A DNA stretch of 64,000 nt from Isoetes taiwanensis. Taxonomy: Eukaryota; Streptophyta; Lycopodiopsida; Isoetales; Isoetaceae. A program made the position numbers and the translations under genes. Positions within the stretch are counted from its first letter, which is position 1, and each line of letters starts with the position of its first letter. The stretch is from assembly GCA_021234155.1 (NCBI GenBank), contig JAJEKV010000010.1, forward strand, positions 8,359,185 to 8,423,184, in the 5' to 3' direction. Below the pieces are notes generated by a model, which searched no databases, was not told the origin of the DNA, and worked only from the letters and a program-made list of their open reading frames with translations. Of the stretch, positions 11,024 through 23,893 are shown piece by piece.

Positions 11024-13011
11024 CTCTCCCTCCTGGGTGAGGCAAACCAAGCAGTGGTGTTTGGCCTTGTTCGACTGGAGAAAGTCAACCAACACTTTAC
11101 GCTCTTGAAGTGCCCTCTTTTCTATTCCTTGCCAAACTCCTCTACCAAAAAATTCAAAGGTTGTCATATTTCTTGCATAAAGTCCTAGCCATCACGTCCA
11201 CGTCACCAACATCTCGCCATGTCATCCAAAATTTGCCAACATCACCCAATGAAAAGACCAAAGATGTATATCTATTCATTTTTGCCTAGTGTCTAGTGTA
11301 ACGCTAATTTTTGACACAAGGAGAACCCTGTTTAAACCCAATTATTGTCACGGCCTTGACACTATACTTGTTGTGATCATTTGTCACAAACATGCCACAA
11401 TAGCGTCAAATGTTGTGTCAAGCTTGTGGCTTTAATTTATGTCATAATATTGACACAAAATCAATTTGAAACTATATGGTAATCTAGAAAATGTCAAACT
11501 TGTGGCAATACTTTAACTACATTACATCAACATTATAGCAAGCTAGTGCCTAAATAGTAGCTAGAATACATCTACAATAAGACAACCAATAAGAAATGTT
11601 GTGACTAATTTTGTATTAAAAAAATACCTAGTATTATGACCATATTGTGATAGACAAAAAATGCCTTTAATGACAACATAGCATCATCATCATGGCAAGG
11701 TACTGACAAAATATCATCTATAATCCTATCCACAATAAGCAGTTTTGTGATTAGTTTTGTGTCTACAAAATAACTAGTGTTATGACGTTTTTCCACATAA
11801 TTCTACAAACCTCTTCGAAGACTCCTCGTCCACATGCATTGGTCCTACCGAGATCCTAATTTTCCCCCGGGATCAAGTTTTGGTGCTTGTGTAATTTTTT
11901 CCATGATTCATTCTTGCCATATCTTAAATTTTCCTTTTCTCTTTCTCTGCCATCTTTTTCATACTCACCAGATCCAACAAGATCATTTATAGTGCTTTGT
12001 TTGAAAAATGACAAGATGCCAAAAGAGACAAGTTTGAAGATCTTTTTTTTCTACACAACTTCCCCGATTCTAAAAAGTGTTGGTTTTGTTACGCGGGGGG
12101 CATGTCGAGAGAGAAGGAATGACAAATCAAGAAAATCGATCTTCGCTTATGATTATTTCGAGAGCAAAGAAAATGCCGTACTCCAATGCTATAAAATCAT
12201 GCCGGTCCGTCCCGCTCTTGCCCTCTCTTAGAGAGGTGTCCGATGCTTGATACTGCCCCTTGTTTCTCTCTGTTGAATCTGCGGCTCGCAAGATAAGCCC
12301 ATAGCCAAGCTCGGCTAAGCCGAATCTAGAAAAAGAAAATATGCTATACATGTTAAAAGTCGGAGCCAAGTATGCGCAGAAGAAAATTTCCGATATCTTC
12401 ATATCTCACCATATCTTTTACCGCAAGCACAAGAATCAAGAAAAAGTGCGCTTTTGCCATAGCCAGGCATAGTTTTGCCATAGTCAAAGATTATGTTGTC
12501 CAACCCGCAGAAAAGCCACCATGCCTGTTGCGAATCCATCCGCTATAGCCCTGCTTGCCACACATACTTAGCCGACTGCGAAAAATAATGAAAAAGGAGA
12601 AGAGTGCAAGAGCAGCGATAAAAAGATGCAAGGCTTATTGGGTGGATTTCTTCGATGAAAGGAAGGGAATGAAGAACGTAAATTTTACGCCATAACCACT
12701 TGTTTGCTTTTACTTTGGCCGCCCACAACTGCAAGAGATGGGAAGGGAGGAGAAAAGAAGAGTAAAAGGAAGATCTATCTCACATTATCCACCACCATAT
12801 CCGCCATTCTCAATCAGAAGCCATACCTACCTATCAAGAAGCCGCCAATCATCAATTGCTTTGTTGCGCTCCACGATCAACAAAAATTTTCTTTCCCCTC
12901 TTTTCTTATCATGTTTATATTTACACAAGTTTATTATTATTTAGGGCCTACACATTTGGAGAAGGTTGTGACAAAAATGTGTGAAAAATACCCACAAAAT
13001 ACACCCAAAGA
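11024..13011. other. TGTCA/TGACA-rich non-coding sequence
   Basis: Between the left arm and the satellite. Many GTGTCAA and TTGACAC motifs continue to about 11480. A short internal duplication is visible: TTGTGACTAATTTTGTATTA (11598) resembles TTTTGTGATTAGTTTTGTGT (11743), each followed by a CTAGTGTTATGAC-like phrase. The frames found here have no recognisable domain. From 11820 to 12760 I see nothing I can name. Confidence 0.45.
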
Positions 13012-14910
13012 TGAAAGACTCTCTTAGATTCTTAAGATTCTATAGAGATTCCCTAGATTTTCGTAAATTATCCCAAGATTCCTCTACATTTCTTAAGATT
13101 TGATGTATATTCTCTTAGATTCCCTTGGATTATATGAAAATTCCTCAAGATTCTCCAGATTCCATTAAGATTCCTCTAGATTATAAAAGATTAGATTCTC
13201 CAAGATTCTTTGTAGATTCTCCTACATTCCCTTAGATTCCATAAAGGTTTCCTTTCCAAGATTTCCCAAGATTCTCAAAGATTTTAAGAAGATTTTCTTT
13301 GATTCCTCTAGACTCTCAAAGATTCTCCCGAGATTCCCCAAGATTCTACGTTTAGCTTCTCTTAGATTCTCTAAGATCTCATGAACATTTCCCAGATTCT
13401 CCAAGATTCCATCAAGATTCCCTAGATTCCTAAAGGTTTTATGAAGATTCCCTTGATTCCTCTAGATAAGATTCTCTTTTGATTTCTATAGATTCCAATA
13501 TTGTCTTGAGATTCCTTTAGATTCTCAAGGATTCCGTAAAAGATTCCCCTAGATTCAATTAAAATTACCATAGATTCCATTAAGATTCCAAGATTCACCC
13601 TGCAAAACACATACAGTGTGAAAGATTCTCTTAAATTCTTAAAGTTCTACAGAGATCCCCTAGATTTTCAAAGATTATCCCAAGATTCTTCTACGTTTCT
13701 CAAGATTCTATGTATATTCTCCTAGATTCCCTTAGATCATATGAAAGTCCTCAAGATTCTCCAAGATTCTATCGAGATTCCCCTAGATCATAAAAGATTC
13801 CTCTAAATTCCCCAGGATTTTATGTAGAGTCTCCTACATTATTCCCTTAGATTCTCCAAGGTTCCTCTATATTCTCTCAAGATTCTCATAGATTCTCCAA
13901 GAATATATGTAGATTCTAAAGACTCTCTAAGATCCTATGAAGATTCCCTCAGGTTCTCCAAGATTCCATCAAGATTCCCCTAGATTCTCAAAGTTTCCAT
14001 CAGGATTTCCCTATATTCCCAAAGATTCTCTCAAGATTCACATCATTCCCCAAGATTCTATATAGATTCTCATAGATTCTCTAAGATTTCCCTAGATTCT
14101 CAAGTATTCCATGAAGATTCCTCAGATTCATGTAGATCCTCTTGAGATTTCCATAGTCCGAAGATTCTCTTGAGATTCCCCGAAATTTTCAAAGACTAAC
14201 CTAAGATTTCTATAGATTCCTCAAGAATCTATCTAGATTCTCTTAGCTTCCCTTACATCTTATGAGGACACCCCTAGATTCTCAAAGATTCTCTCAAGAA
14301 TCCCATAGATCCCCCAAGATTCTATGTTGATTCTCCTAGATTCTCTAAGATCCTATGAAGGTTCCCCTAGATTCTCAAAGATCCTTTTGAGATTCCACTA
14401 GATTCCCTAAGGCTATATTCAGATTCCTCTAGATTCCATGAAGATTCCTCTAGATTCTTTTAAATTACCATAGATTTCGTAAAATTCTAAGAAGATTCCT
14501 TTAGATTCTCTAAGATTCCCTAGATTCTCAGTAATTTCATGAAGATGCCTCTAGATTCTCCCAAGATTCCCATAGATTCCCCAAGATTCTATGTAGATTC
14601 TCCTAGATTCTCTAATCCTATGAAGATTCCCCTAGATTCTCTAAGATTCCATCAAGATTCCCCTAGATTCTCAAACATTTATGAAGATTCCACTGGATTC
14701 CTCTAGGTTCACAAAGATTCTCTTGCAATTCCTATAGATTCCTAAAGATTCTAATAAGATTCCAATAGATCACTAGATTCGCAAAGATTCTCTTGTGATT
14801 CCCATAGATTCTTTAAGATTCTATTGAGATTCCTCTAGATTCTCAAAAATCCCGGAAGATTCCCCTAGATTCTCTTAACATACCATAGATTCCATTAAGA
14901 TTCTAAGATA
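13012..14910 (+). repeat. AGATTC-based degenerate satellite, about 1.9 kb
   Basis: The heptamer-like phrase AGATTC(C/T) recurs roughly four to five times per 60 bases across the whole interval, separated by CT, CTAA, ATGA or TCAA linkers. A longer-range order exists: the 150 or so bases from 13016 are repeated with differences from 13623, a 607-bp period. Phrases of the type GATTCTCCTAGATTCTCT with ATCCTATGAAG recur near 13912, 14327 and 14597. Minus-strand frames of about 60 codons here are by-products of the repeat and carry repetitive ILENL/ESKGI peptides, so I do not call them genes. Confidence 0.9.
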
Positions 14911-16241
14911 AGAATATTCTTAGGATCCGATCAAGTTGGCTCCAACTATGACTTAGTGTGCCAAAGCACTACTCATTGGAAAGCTCTACGAGAGGAATCC
15001 AAAGGCATGGGCCTCACCTTAATCCGACCCTCTAGTGCAAGCTACGCGTTTGAATGCGACAAGAAAAAGGAAGCTTCCTAGAAAGTCCATCTTATAAATG
15101 CTTTGCCACCTCATTACATTTTTATTAATGAGGATGCCACCTCACCTCATTTAAAAGAAAAAATATAATTTAATATAAAAACTTAATGGCTAGGATTTAT
15201 CCTAACCTTTTGATCTAACGGCTAAGATCTGCTACACCAAATCACCTTTAAGGAACCTTCCTTGCACCTTCCCTACAAAAATCAAAGGCTATGATTTCGC
15301 CTTCCCCTCTGATCCAACGGTTTAAAGATGGGGGTTACCCATACAAGAAATTTACCGCGGCGGCCTTGTAACATTTCTTTTGCCCTACTCGTGGCAACCC
15401 TTGTGACAAGTCCTATGCATGCATGCCCATACATGCCTATACACTTAAATGTGCGGCCAAGATCCAACCTCTCGGATTCGACGGCCTAGATGAAGACCAG
15501 CGACTCATGTGTCCCACACATGAAAGTGTCTTTATATATATAATGATATTTGCCCGTTTTGCCTTTCTCGTCCACGCTTGCCTTTTTGCCACACACTTTG
15601 ATTTTCCATGCCACGATTCGTTCCATATGCCTTTTTTATAACCACTAATTTTCTCACACTTACTTTTTTAGCCTTATGCTATTTTGGTATCTTTTTTCTC
15701 CTTTTTTTTCCACCACTTATCACGTTGCCGCTTTACCACTTGTTATTTTTCACCTACTTGTTATGCCTTGCCATACCTTGCATATATTATTGCCATTTTT
15801 TGCACCTTCACATATCTTATCTTGCCACTTCTTTATTGTGAAAAAAATTATCATTTGCTTTATTGCACACCTTGCTGGACACTTTGCCTAGCAACGCGAC
15901 ACCTTTGAAGGCGACTCTATCTCACCATCCCCAATATCTTTATGACATAGCCCCATTTGCATTTTTTAGCTCTACCCCAAGGCCAAATACTATCATCATT
16001 TTTCAAAATCTTTCATATGGCACAAGTTACATTTTAGTGTTGAGTACACCTTAAAACTCCAAAATATTATCTTTTTTAATAGGTTTGGAGGGTCCGTTAA
16101 AACCCCATTTTCTTAATAGGTATGGTGGGACCCGTAAAACCCCGCTTAGCTCTTCTTTGTGCCAAATTGTACTTAAATGTGAAAAGTGTTGAAGTCAGTG
16201 ACCGAGGGGGCCGGCTCCATCTTTTTGTTTGTGCGTGATGT

Positions 16242-16269
16242 TGACCCGATTTTTGGCAAATCGGGGTCA
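16242..16269. repeat. hairpin TGACCCGATTT
   Basis: TGACCCGATTT (16242-16252), loop TTGGC and AAATCGGGGTCA (16258-16269) pair along 11 bases with one bulged G. Function unknown. It precedes the dispersed repeat at 16370. Confidence 0.55.
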
Positions 16270-16369
16270 GCATAGAAGAACACTATTAAGGTCTAAAAGG
16301 GGGTTGAAGATCAAGGGTCCGTTTCATTTGTGCTTGTTGTTAGATCCAAGGGCCCATATTAAGTTGTGT

Positions 16370-16525
16370 TAGTTGTTAAACAAAAGGACAAATTTGGTTA
16401 TGGAGAAGAAGACAAAAAACAAAGGATTGATGAGGTGTCAAAAAGAAGGGCCAAGATCAAGCCAAATGGATGGCCAAGATTTGTTCAAAAAATTATAAAT
16501 ATCTTGAGGGCACCCTTCACCATTA
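16370..16525 (+). repeat. dispersed repeat with TATA-like box, copy A
   Basis: This segment matches 38694-38845 in the same orientation. Shared phrases are ATTGATGAGGTGT, GAAGGGCCAAGAT, CAAATGGATG and ATTATAAATATCTTGAGGG. The last could be an LTR or promoter TATA element. Neither copy has a visible partner LTR close by. Confidence 0.65.
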
Positions 16526-16657
16526 TCTATTCCCCTTCATCTGATTGTGTCCAAATCATTCTTTCTATCAAGTAACATTCCTTAGCGCAATACCAAATCT
16601 TTAATAATATATGAATACCAAACTCAATTCTACTAATATATTAGATACAAATTGGAT

Positions 16658-17064
16658 GGCATTATGTTATAAATCTCATCGAAATGTTATAATGATGGAG
16701 TTATAAATTTGTTAAAAAATTGTTGCAACAACCCACTTGAATTGCAATATAAAGTTGACAAAATGCTCCTCAAACTTCAGTTAAGATATTAGATGAAATT
16801 TTGGATAATTGTTTGTTATAAGTCTTAAAAAAAAGTTGCACAACTTAGCTTAAATATTGTTCAAAAGTTGTTGCAAAAACCTACTTAACATGCACGATAG
16901 AAAGTTGACAAAAGGAGGTCATTGCTTTGACAAAAGATTTGACACTATGCATAGACACAATGTTGACACAACACAAGCACTTTGTGTCAAGATAGTAGTA
17001 TTCTACACAAATTTGTCACTACACATAGGACTTGTCACAAGGGTTGACACTATACCCCCATCCT
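16658..17064 (-). repeat. long inverted-repeat arm, right
   Basis: Reverse complement of the 10616-11023 arm over its full length, ending at TATACCCCCATCCT (17051-17064). See the left arm for interpretation. Confidence 0.85.
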
Positions 17065-20000
17065 TTGTAGGCTCCAAACTCGAAACAATTTGCAATGCCC
17101 CCAATGTGCATGGAGAGATTCTATGTTACATTTATGTTGCACCAATATGTATCTGTATTTGTTTTTCTAGTTCTAACGTTATGGTGCACCTTAGTATTTC
17201 TTAGACTAGTGGATGCCAATGGATGACATATTTATGCCTAAGGGCATTGATAAATAGGCCTAAGGCGTTAGGGGTGATAACATATTTCATGCCATGGTTT
17301 AAAAAGTTTATACCATCACAAGGGCAACAACATATGCTATACCATTGGGGACAACAACACGTTTTATATCATAGGTAAAAATTTGTTGAGACCATAAAAT
17401 AAAGATTTATTTAAACCATTGAAAAAAAGTGAGCACCTGTAAATTGGGTGCCCCCTCGAAATAGGCAGTGGGAGCTGCTTTATTAGCATCATTGAGTTGG
17501 CAGGCCTGCTATCAGTGGTCGTCGTGTGGTATTGCCATGTTTGATTAGAAGCTGCTGAGTTTGATCGAAGCCGCTGTGGGGCAGGTCGACTTGCAACTAG
17601 ATTGTCGCCACGTGGGAGGTTATGCTAGCAAGGTTTCCAGAAAACATGGAGGCGTCAGAAGCTGAGCGTTCAAATCAGAGATAGAAGCTCAACTTGGAAG
17701 CAATTAAATCTGTTGATGAAGGTAGTTTTTATTGTTTAGCTTGGCGTGCCAGGCGATTCGTCGTTAAAATTTAATATCCATTTGGGCGAAATCCTACGAT
17801 TGAATTGCTTTCTAACTCATTCCATGGTGAATTCCACATAATGGATCAACTTCGACCTCCTAAAATCGATGGGTTCATGCCCGCCGATCGCGAAATTCGG
17901 CTCGCCAAAGCTCTCAATTCGCGTACGCTTATAATTTGGTTCTTCCCCGTATTCTAGCAACAAAATTGAATTCCATCCGCATTGTGGACAAATTCGATGA
18001 TAATTGTGATTCCATGCAAGAAAGGATCCAAGTTTCCATTGGGCGAGTATCCGAGAGAGCAAAGCTCTATTTCGAAAGTTTAGTAGGGCATAAAAAAATT
18101 TTCTCGATTCAAGCAGAGACCATAAAAATTTGCGTAAAATTCGACTTCGTGGTTATAAGTTGATACCCGATTAGCACTAAGAAGAGGTCGAAGTTGACCA
18201 AAAAATCTCAATCACGAACATGCGATTGAAGGAGGAATATTTTAAAAAGCATTGAATGCTTCAATCCGGCCTTTTAATTTTGTGTTAGACCGAGCTTCGC
18301 CTAGTTCTCGCAATTTTGGGCAGAATGGGGAAGAAATTTATTCGTGAAAAATAACGCAGGGTTTTGCTTAGGGCTAGAAATCTTGGCCTTTTGTTTCAAG
18401 TTTAAGTTCCCAGATTGCCAGAGCTGGATCTTAAGACAACCGCTTTTAAACGCAGACCTTTCCCTTTGATCTTCGTGAGCTTAATATGATGTAATAAGCT
18501 TATCGCCAGATGCTTGTGAGGATCTCGCTTATTTATATCACAAGCAAATAATAGAGGCAACTAGCCCAATACATTAAGATTGAACCGGGTCCCGTGATTC
18601 TCGATCCATGCCCGACTTATATGCAATTTAGCCTTTTCTTTTGACAACTGTTGGGGAAGCCATAGTCTGCTTTCCCTAATTCATTCCCGTGGACTAATTC
18701 ATTCCTGCATTTTGGAGCCGGAATCAAACTCCACATGCTATTCTAATGAAATTAAACTCTAAATTAGAGCCCCAAACCAGATATCACCAGTCAGGTTCCG
18801 CATGAAATTTTTATCTATTAGTAGTAAATTAAAGGACGATGCACAATGCTCCCTACCTTCACCATAACAGAATTTGTTAGGGACCTAGATTTGGCAAGAA
18901 ATGTGCTAAGAATAGACGAGCCGAGCTTTTTCTTGGCCTCATTTTCGCTTCTTTATCAAGGATCGGTGGACTCGAGCGAAGCTCGTCAATTCGGCTATTG
19001 CCAGATCATACTGCTACCGGAAGCGAGATTGAAAGATCTTAAAAAATGGGGCAAATTTAGATAGGCAATCCACAGAGCCAAGAAATTTCTGTTATATGCA
19101 ATGAAGACTAGGCGACTCGGGGATAACACCTGATAATATGAAATTTCTGCTATATGCTATTAACGACACGGATTGAAAGCCCAGGGCACAACTTGAAATT
19201 TAGAGCTCCCGAACAAATCCCCATGCCTCCACGCCCGAACAATCCCCACGCCTCCACGCCGGAACCCTCTTTTCTGATGCCAAATGTATTTTTTTTTTAG
19301 GTTTTTTTGGCCTGAAATATTTATTTTTGGATTTTTTTGGCCTGAAAATTTCTTTTTTTTTTTTTCCTACTAATCATATATATAGGAAAGATAACTATAC
19401 AAGTTACAACCCAAATTTTTAAAGGCTTTGTATATATATAAGAAACCATTGCATTGCATGCTATATTTTTTTTTTATTAGTGCATGACACCACCAACCAA
19501 CCAACCAACCAAATACCAAAATTATCAACCATTGAATTTGCTATTCCTAAAATCAAGAGAAAATTTTCATGACTCTGGTCTGAATCTTGGTTTGGCACCC
19601 TTCCCCAACCAAAGTGAGTGCTACTACCAAAATGCTATTAAGAGTGCTACAAGATCTACTTGACGCCACAATGTGTGTATTAATTTTGTGGAATGGACTA
19701 TTTGTTTGTATTAATTTTGTGGAATGGACTATTTGAAAGCATAGACTTATTTATGTTAATCATGAACTTATAATGATATTTTGCTTTGTTCTATGATTTC
19801 AAGGGAAAAAAAATGGTTTCTGTCATCTTAAATTTTTTTATGCATTCGAAAGACTAGAATTTACGAATTCCTGTCATGCGGAAGGCGTAAAATTATTTTG
19901 CCCGTCCTTAAAAAATTAAGGGCAGACCTTCAAATTCAAGCACTATCACTGTCACGACTCCTCTCTGACCAGCTTCGAGTGCACCATTTTCGAGAGAGGA

Positions 20001-20456
20001 ATATGGGGATCTCAAAAGAGATAAGTTTATTAATCGACCTCTTTCCCCTGTTCAAATGCACATTCCGCATTCTCTGTCGGCACTGTCTTTCCACATTCTC
20101 TGTCGGCCCACTAATTTATCAATCACGGTCCCATTTCCTAATGCGCCCGACCCTAACCCTGACCCTGACCTAGTCTCTGACCCAACTCTAGTCATTTTCA
20201 TTGTTCTTACAGATGCTGCCATTCTGCTTCACTTTAGATAAACCATTAACTATAAAAACCATCATTCAATTAAATTGGGTTTATGTCTTAATTTTGGGAC
20301 AAATTTCATATTGCATGTTTTTAGTAGCATATTCAAATTCACACATTTCACCTCAAAATTATGAAAACGTAATATCATGTTATTTACAAAATAGTCAATA
20401 TTTCACAATATAGCACCATATCATAAAAACGTGATAACAAAAATTTACATAGTTAT
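17065..20456. other. gene-free stretch
   Basis: No recognisable gene. Small features only: a 32-bp tandem duplication of TGTATTAATTTTGTGGAATG from about 19674, a duplicated CCTCCACGCC phrase near 19230-19260, T-rich runs around 19290-19370, and a short degenerate CCCTAACCCTGACCCTGACC run near 20150 that only superficially resembles plant telomere repeat. Frames at 17817-18062 (minus) and 19898-20173 (plus) have no domain. Confidence 0.45.
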
Positions 20457-23340
20457 TCAACTTTCTTCAAGCACCCCCAATGATATCATAGCCTTCTTCC
20501 TGACATCCTGAGGTATTGTAATTCTCGCATTTCTAGCTGGAATAGTGTTTGGAGTCCATGAGTACAAAACACTTTCATAGTCTAGCCAAAGATCGTGATC
20601 ACTTTGGATTTCTCCTCCATTTCTTTGTCCAACAACTGAAAATACCTTTTTTATCCGATACGCTGGTCAACCGATGCAATCGACACCACCATTCCACCCG
20701 CACATGGTTGAAGTTAATATTACCTTCTTTGCAAATATCGAGATAGTGAACCCCAACCACACCGATATGTATCTAAATCACGGGTTTTACTACCACAAAT
20801 TGGTGGCATTCCAAGTCGGTGGAAGGTTCATAAGCATCCATGCCTAGAAACTTTGGCCTATTGTTCTTAGGACCAACATAGTGTTTGTCGAAGGAGGAGG
20901 AGCATATTGCTTGCGAATGCTACTTACAAGGTCATCAAAATCCTCAAAGACCTCGCTAAGGTCTTCCACCTAGTTTTAGGCAACCACCCTTCTTTCAATT
21001 CATCCGAGGATGTGTCTATCTCCCCAACAAAGTTAATCACCTTCTTCCAAAGAAGCCACCAAGGCACCCGGTTGGTGTCATCTCGATTGGTTTGCCAATG
21101 CTTTATATAGTCTTGGATTCCTTCCTTAGTCAATCCCAATTGCTTCACTTTCTTCAAGAGGGTTTTAAAGCTTTTGGTTGACCTAGAGGTATCATAGGCT
21201 TGCCATTCTCATCTCTACGCCCATATTTCCTCCCTCCTCTCCACTCATCCTCTCAAGGTCTCATCTTCCATTGGAAGATTGGAATCCCATCTCTCACCCA
21301 AAAAGTGAACTCAAGAGGCCTGGAATGACCTTCAAGATCCAATGTATAACCATCCACAAAGCTCTTCCAATCGGCACTTCTTCTATGAGAGAAGCTATAG
21401 GGTTTGGAGTAGTGCATTCATGCAAGATTTCCATTAGCCTAGGAAAGTTGGTCACCGTTGTTGCTGCTTCAAGATATACAACTATATTTGCCAAATAATG
21501 CATCCACATCCTCATGGGTATGCCCGGGCATAAGAAACCCTAAATTAACTCTTTCAAATATCCCCACAAATTGTTAAGTAGGATAGGAAAGAAAACATCC
21601 ACCGTTTTATTTTGGCCAAAGACAATTATCAAGTTGCAAGAGAAACCTTTTGGGTAGATCTTGAGGTTTAGCACGTGAAGTTGAAGCTCCAACATGTTCA
21701 TTAGACCCATGCTTCCTAAACCTTGCCTTGCTGAACTTTTCAATATTGTTAGGGTTTCCATCTAACAATGCTCTATGTAGTGCCTCGGCTAGTCAGTAAG
21801 GTCCCTCGAGGTGACCATTGTATCCATTTTCATAGTTTCTCAAACACCTCATGATACTCCCAATATGAAAATCTGACCATCACTCCACAACTCCAAACTA
21901 AAATGGCCATAGTAGGTTTGATTCTGCCCATGCAAGATTGCCCCTACCATTGAGATCTCAGAAAAGGGTATGATCTTCCACATGACTTTGGTATGTACTT
22001 GAATTGTGGAAGACAAGTCTTTTGCTGGTCCATCTTGTCATGTATAATACATAAATAGTTATTGGGTTCCAATGCAGATAAAGTCCTCCACATCCAATAA
22101 CATGATCTACATGATAGTTGGTCACCATATGGTCCTTCATATGCTCCCTTATCCTAGCCCCTTGACTAGGTTGCACAGCCTTATCAAGAGTCTCCTTCAA
22201 CTTAGCACATAAATTGCACTTTGCAAAGTTGTTTGAAGTTGCTATGGTGACATGATTGAAATGCTTCTTCCATAACCTACTAAAGCTAGGTTGGGATATT
22301 GGAAGAATTCCCAATTCTCAAGTAGGGAATTCACTTCTTCCAAAATACTCTTTTGAGTACAATGTGATGGCAACCTTTTCTCAACAACCGCTCTTCCCTT
22401 TTCATCCCTTCGCTTTTGTGTGGCATAGACTCGCATTGAAATCAATATATTTTTCAAATATCTCCCCCGCACCGTGGTCCTAGCTGTTGGTCTCAACAAA
22501 CCATTATTTCCATGTAAAGCAATCCCGTTCCCCTCACTGCTTTTTTTTTGCCAATTATGCCATGAAGAAGTTGGAATTGCATGGATACTCCGCCATGCTT
22601 TTGCACATATCCATTTGCCTAGCAAAGGGTATCTTTTTTTCTGCTTTGGGTTTCTTTCATCTTGAAGTGCATGCTCAAGATTGTGTACATGTAGGTCCTC
22701 CTCTCATCAACAAAGTGTACTCTTTGAAAAGTGGCTCTTGCTTCCACCAATTGTTCTATTGTGAAGAATTGCATACAATCACTCCAACAACAATCCGAGC
22801 CCCTAACCTTCACCATTGTCTCACGCTTGGTGTCACTAATCAACTTGGCTCTTTTGCTAGGATAATGTCTCTGCAACCGATACTTCTCCCCTTTTGCCTA
22901 GGGTTTAGAGTTCCAACTGCCAATGGATCAATATCAAGACAATCATTGTCCCCAACAACCTCGTGCTCGAAAAATATAATCCTCCACAAATTGAACACTA
23001 CTTATAGGCTATGCCATGATGCAAGGAACCTCCAATTGCTTGACACAACCAAAACATTCCTTGTCACCCAAACCTTTACCTTTCCAGTTGTCTTCCAACA
23101 TCGAAATTGCAATACCAATATTGTCTTCCCCTAGCCTTTCATCATTAATGCTTTGACCAGATCTCGCTAGCACAATGACTCCTTGGCCTACTATTTCCTT
23201 GTTGCACTTGTGCATGATTCTCACCTTCTTGTTCCTCCATTGCACCCTACTATAGAGGACTAATTGTTTTTCTTCAACATTCTTGCTAGGAGTTGGTTTT
23301 TCATTGATATTGCTCTTTTCACCATCTTGAGTTGGAGGGG
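20457..23340 (-). pseudogene. degraded transposon-type gene with HDKMDQ motif
   Basis: Coding texture runs on the minus strand through several short frames linked by frame shifts. It opens at about 23340 (GAPPTQDGEK...), passes WKKHFNHVTI with a CxxC-type KCNLCAKLK near 22200-22290, then LCIIHDKMDQQKTCLP near 22005-22050, and ends ...DVRKKAMISLGVLEES with a stop at 20457-20459. The (I/M)xDxMDQxKTxLP block is, to my knowledge, typical of a repetitive plant and animal family often annotated as an uncharacterised transposon-associated domain (possibly DUF7869-like). I cannot confirm the family name. Many frame breaks mean no intact product. A cellular gene of unknown function is the alternative. 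Confidence 0.5.
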
Positions 23341-23734
23341 CACCATTGACCTAGGCAAATTGCACCCTTTTTAGTCAATGAGTAAGAAAAATTATTACAC
23401 CATAAGATAAAAAAAAAAAAAAAAAAAAAGTAACGTGACATTTATGGAATATGTAGAGGTAAATCAAATTTTTTTAAAAGCAAGAAATTCCTTTGGAAAT
23501 AGGTTTAATATAATAATAACAATGGGCTTAAACGAAATCATTTAAAACAAGAATTTTCATGGCAACAACAAGGAAATGACATTTATATAAATATATCCAA
23601 ATTTTAATTATCGAAAATTTGGATATATGATTACTTAAAAAGACATATAACTAATAGACGGAGAATTTATTATCCATAATAATATACCCTAGATAATATA
23701 GTCAAGGGAATTTCAGACACCGGGCGTGTTATTT
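23341..23734. other. AT-rich spacer
   Basis: Contains a 20-base A run at about 23410 and a short palindromic AAATTTGGATAT/ATCCAAATTTT pair near 23590-23630. No gene is seen. Confidence 0.4.
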
Positions 23735-23810
23735 GAGGCAATTAATTATTCACGCTAAGAGCTAATTAACCCTATATAAATCCGGCTTCACGCCTCAAGA
23801 CCATTCTGTC
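23735..23810 (+). promoter_or_regulatory. TATA promoter, copy 1
   Basis: TATATAAA (23773-23780) lies in a context (GGCAATTAATTATTCACGCTA, then CCTATATAAATCC, then TTCACGC) almost repeated at 24917-24985, about 1184 bases downstream. It could be a duplicated plant promoter or the promoter parts of two LTRs. Confidence 0.5.
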
Positions 23811-23893
23811 CCAATTTTTTTTTTTTCTCGCCCGCCATGAAGCTGCCTCGGTAGCCATGAAAGAACCCGAGGTCTCGTCAAAGAGACGCTTGG

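Larger units (their letters stand above)
14911..16657. other. LTR-like non-coding sequence
   Basis: Three related phrases, TGATCTAACGGCTAAGAT (15211), TGATCCAACGGTTTAAAG (15310) and GGATTCGACGGCCTAGAT (15474), are of a type common in plant LTRs and their leaders. A 24-base piece of the inverted-repeat arm (CAACCCTTGTGACAAGTCCT) recurs near 15398. A hairpin lies at 16242-16269. No gag or pol frame is recognisable. Confidence 0.4.

Noticed and set aside
13222-13610. Minus-strand frames of about 60 codons in the satellite
   Set aside because: They consist of repeated ENLGN/ESKGI-like peptides generated by the AGATTC repeat and have no start context or domain.
13012-14910. Array of heat-shock elements
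   Set aside because: AGATTC units are all in one direction; alternating nGAAn/nTTCn dyads required for heat-shock elements are not systematic here.
10594-17090. CTCCAAACTC...GAAACAA phrases outside both arms as a target-site duplication
   Set aside because: They are not adjacent to the arm ends in the same way on both sides and differ by an internal gap, so they do not qualify.
20145-20175. Interstitial telomere repeat
   Set aside because: Only one CCCTAA unit followed by CCCTGA units; too short and not the plant CCCTAAA repeat.
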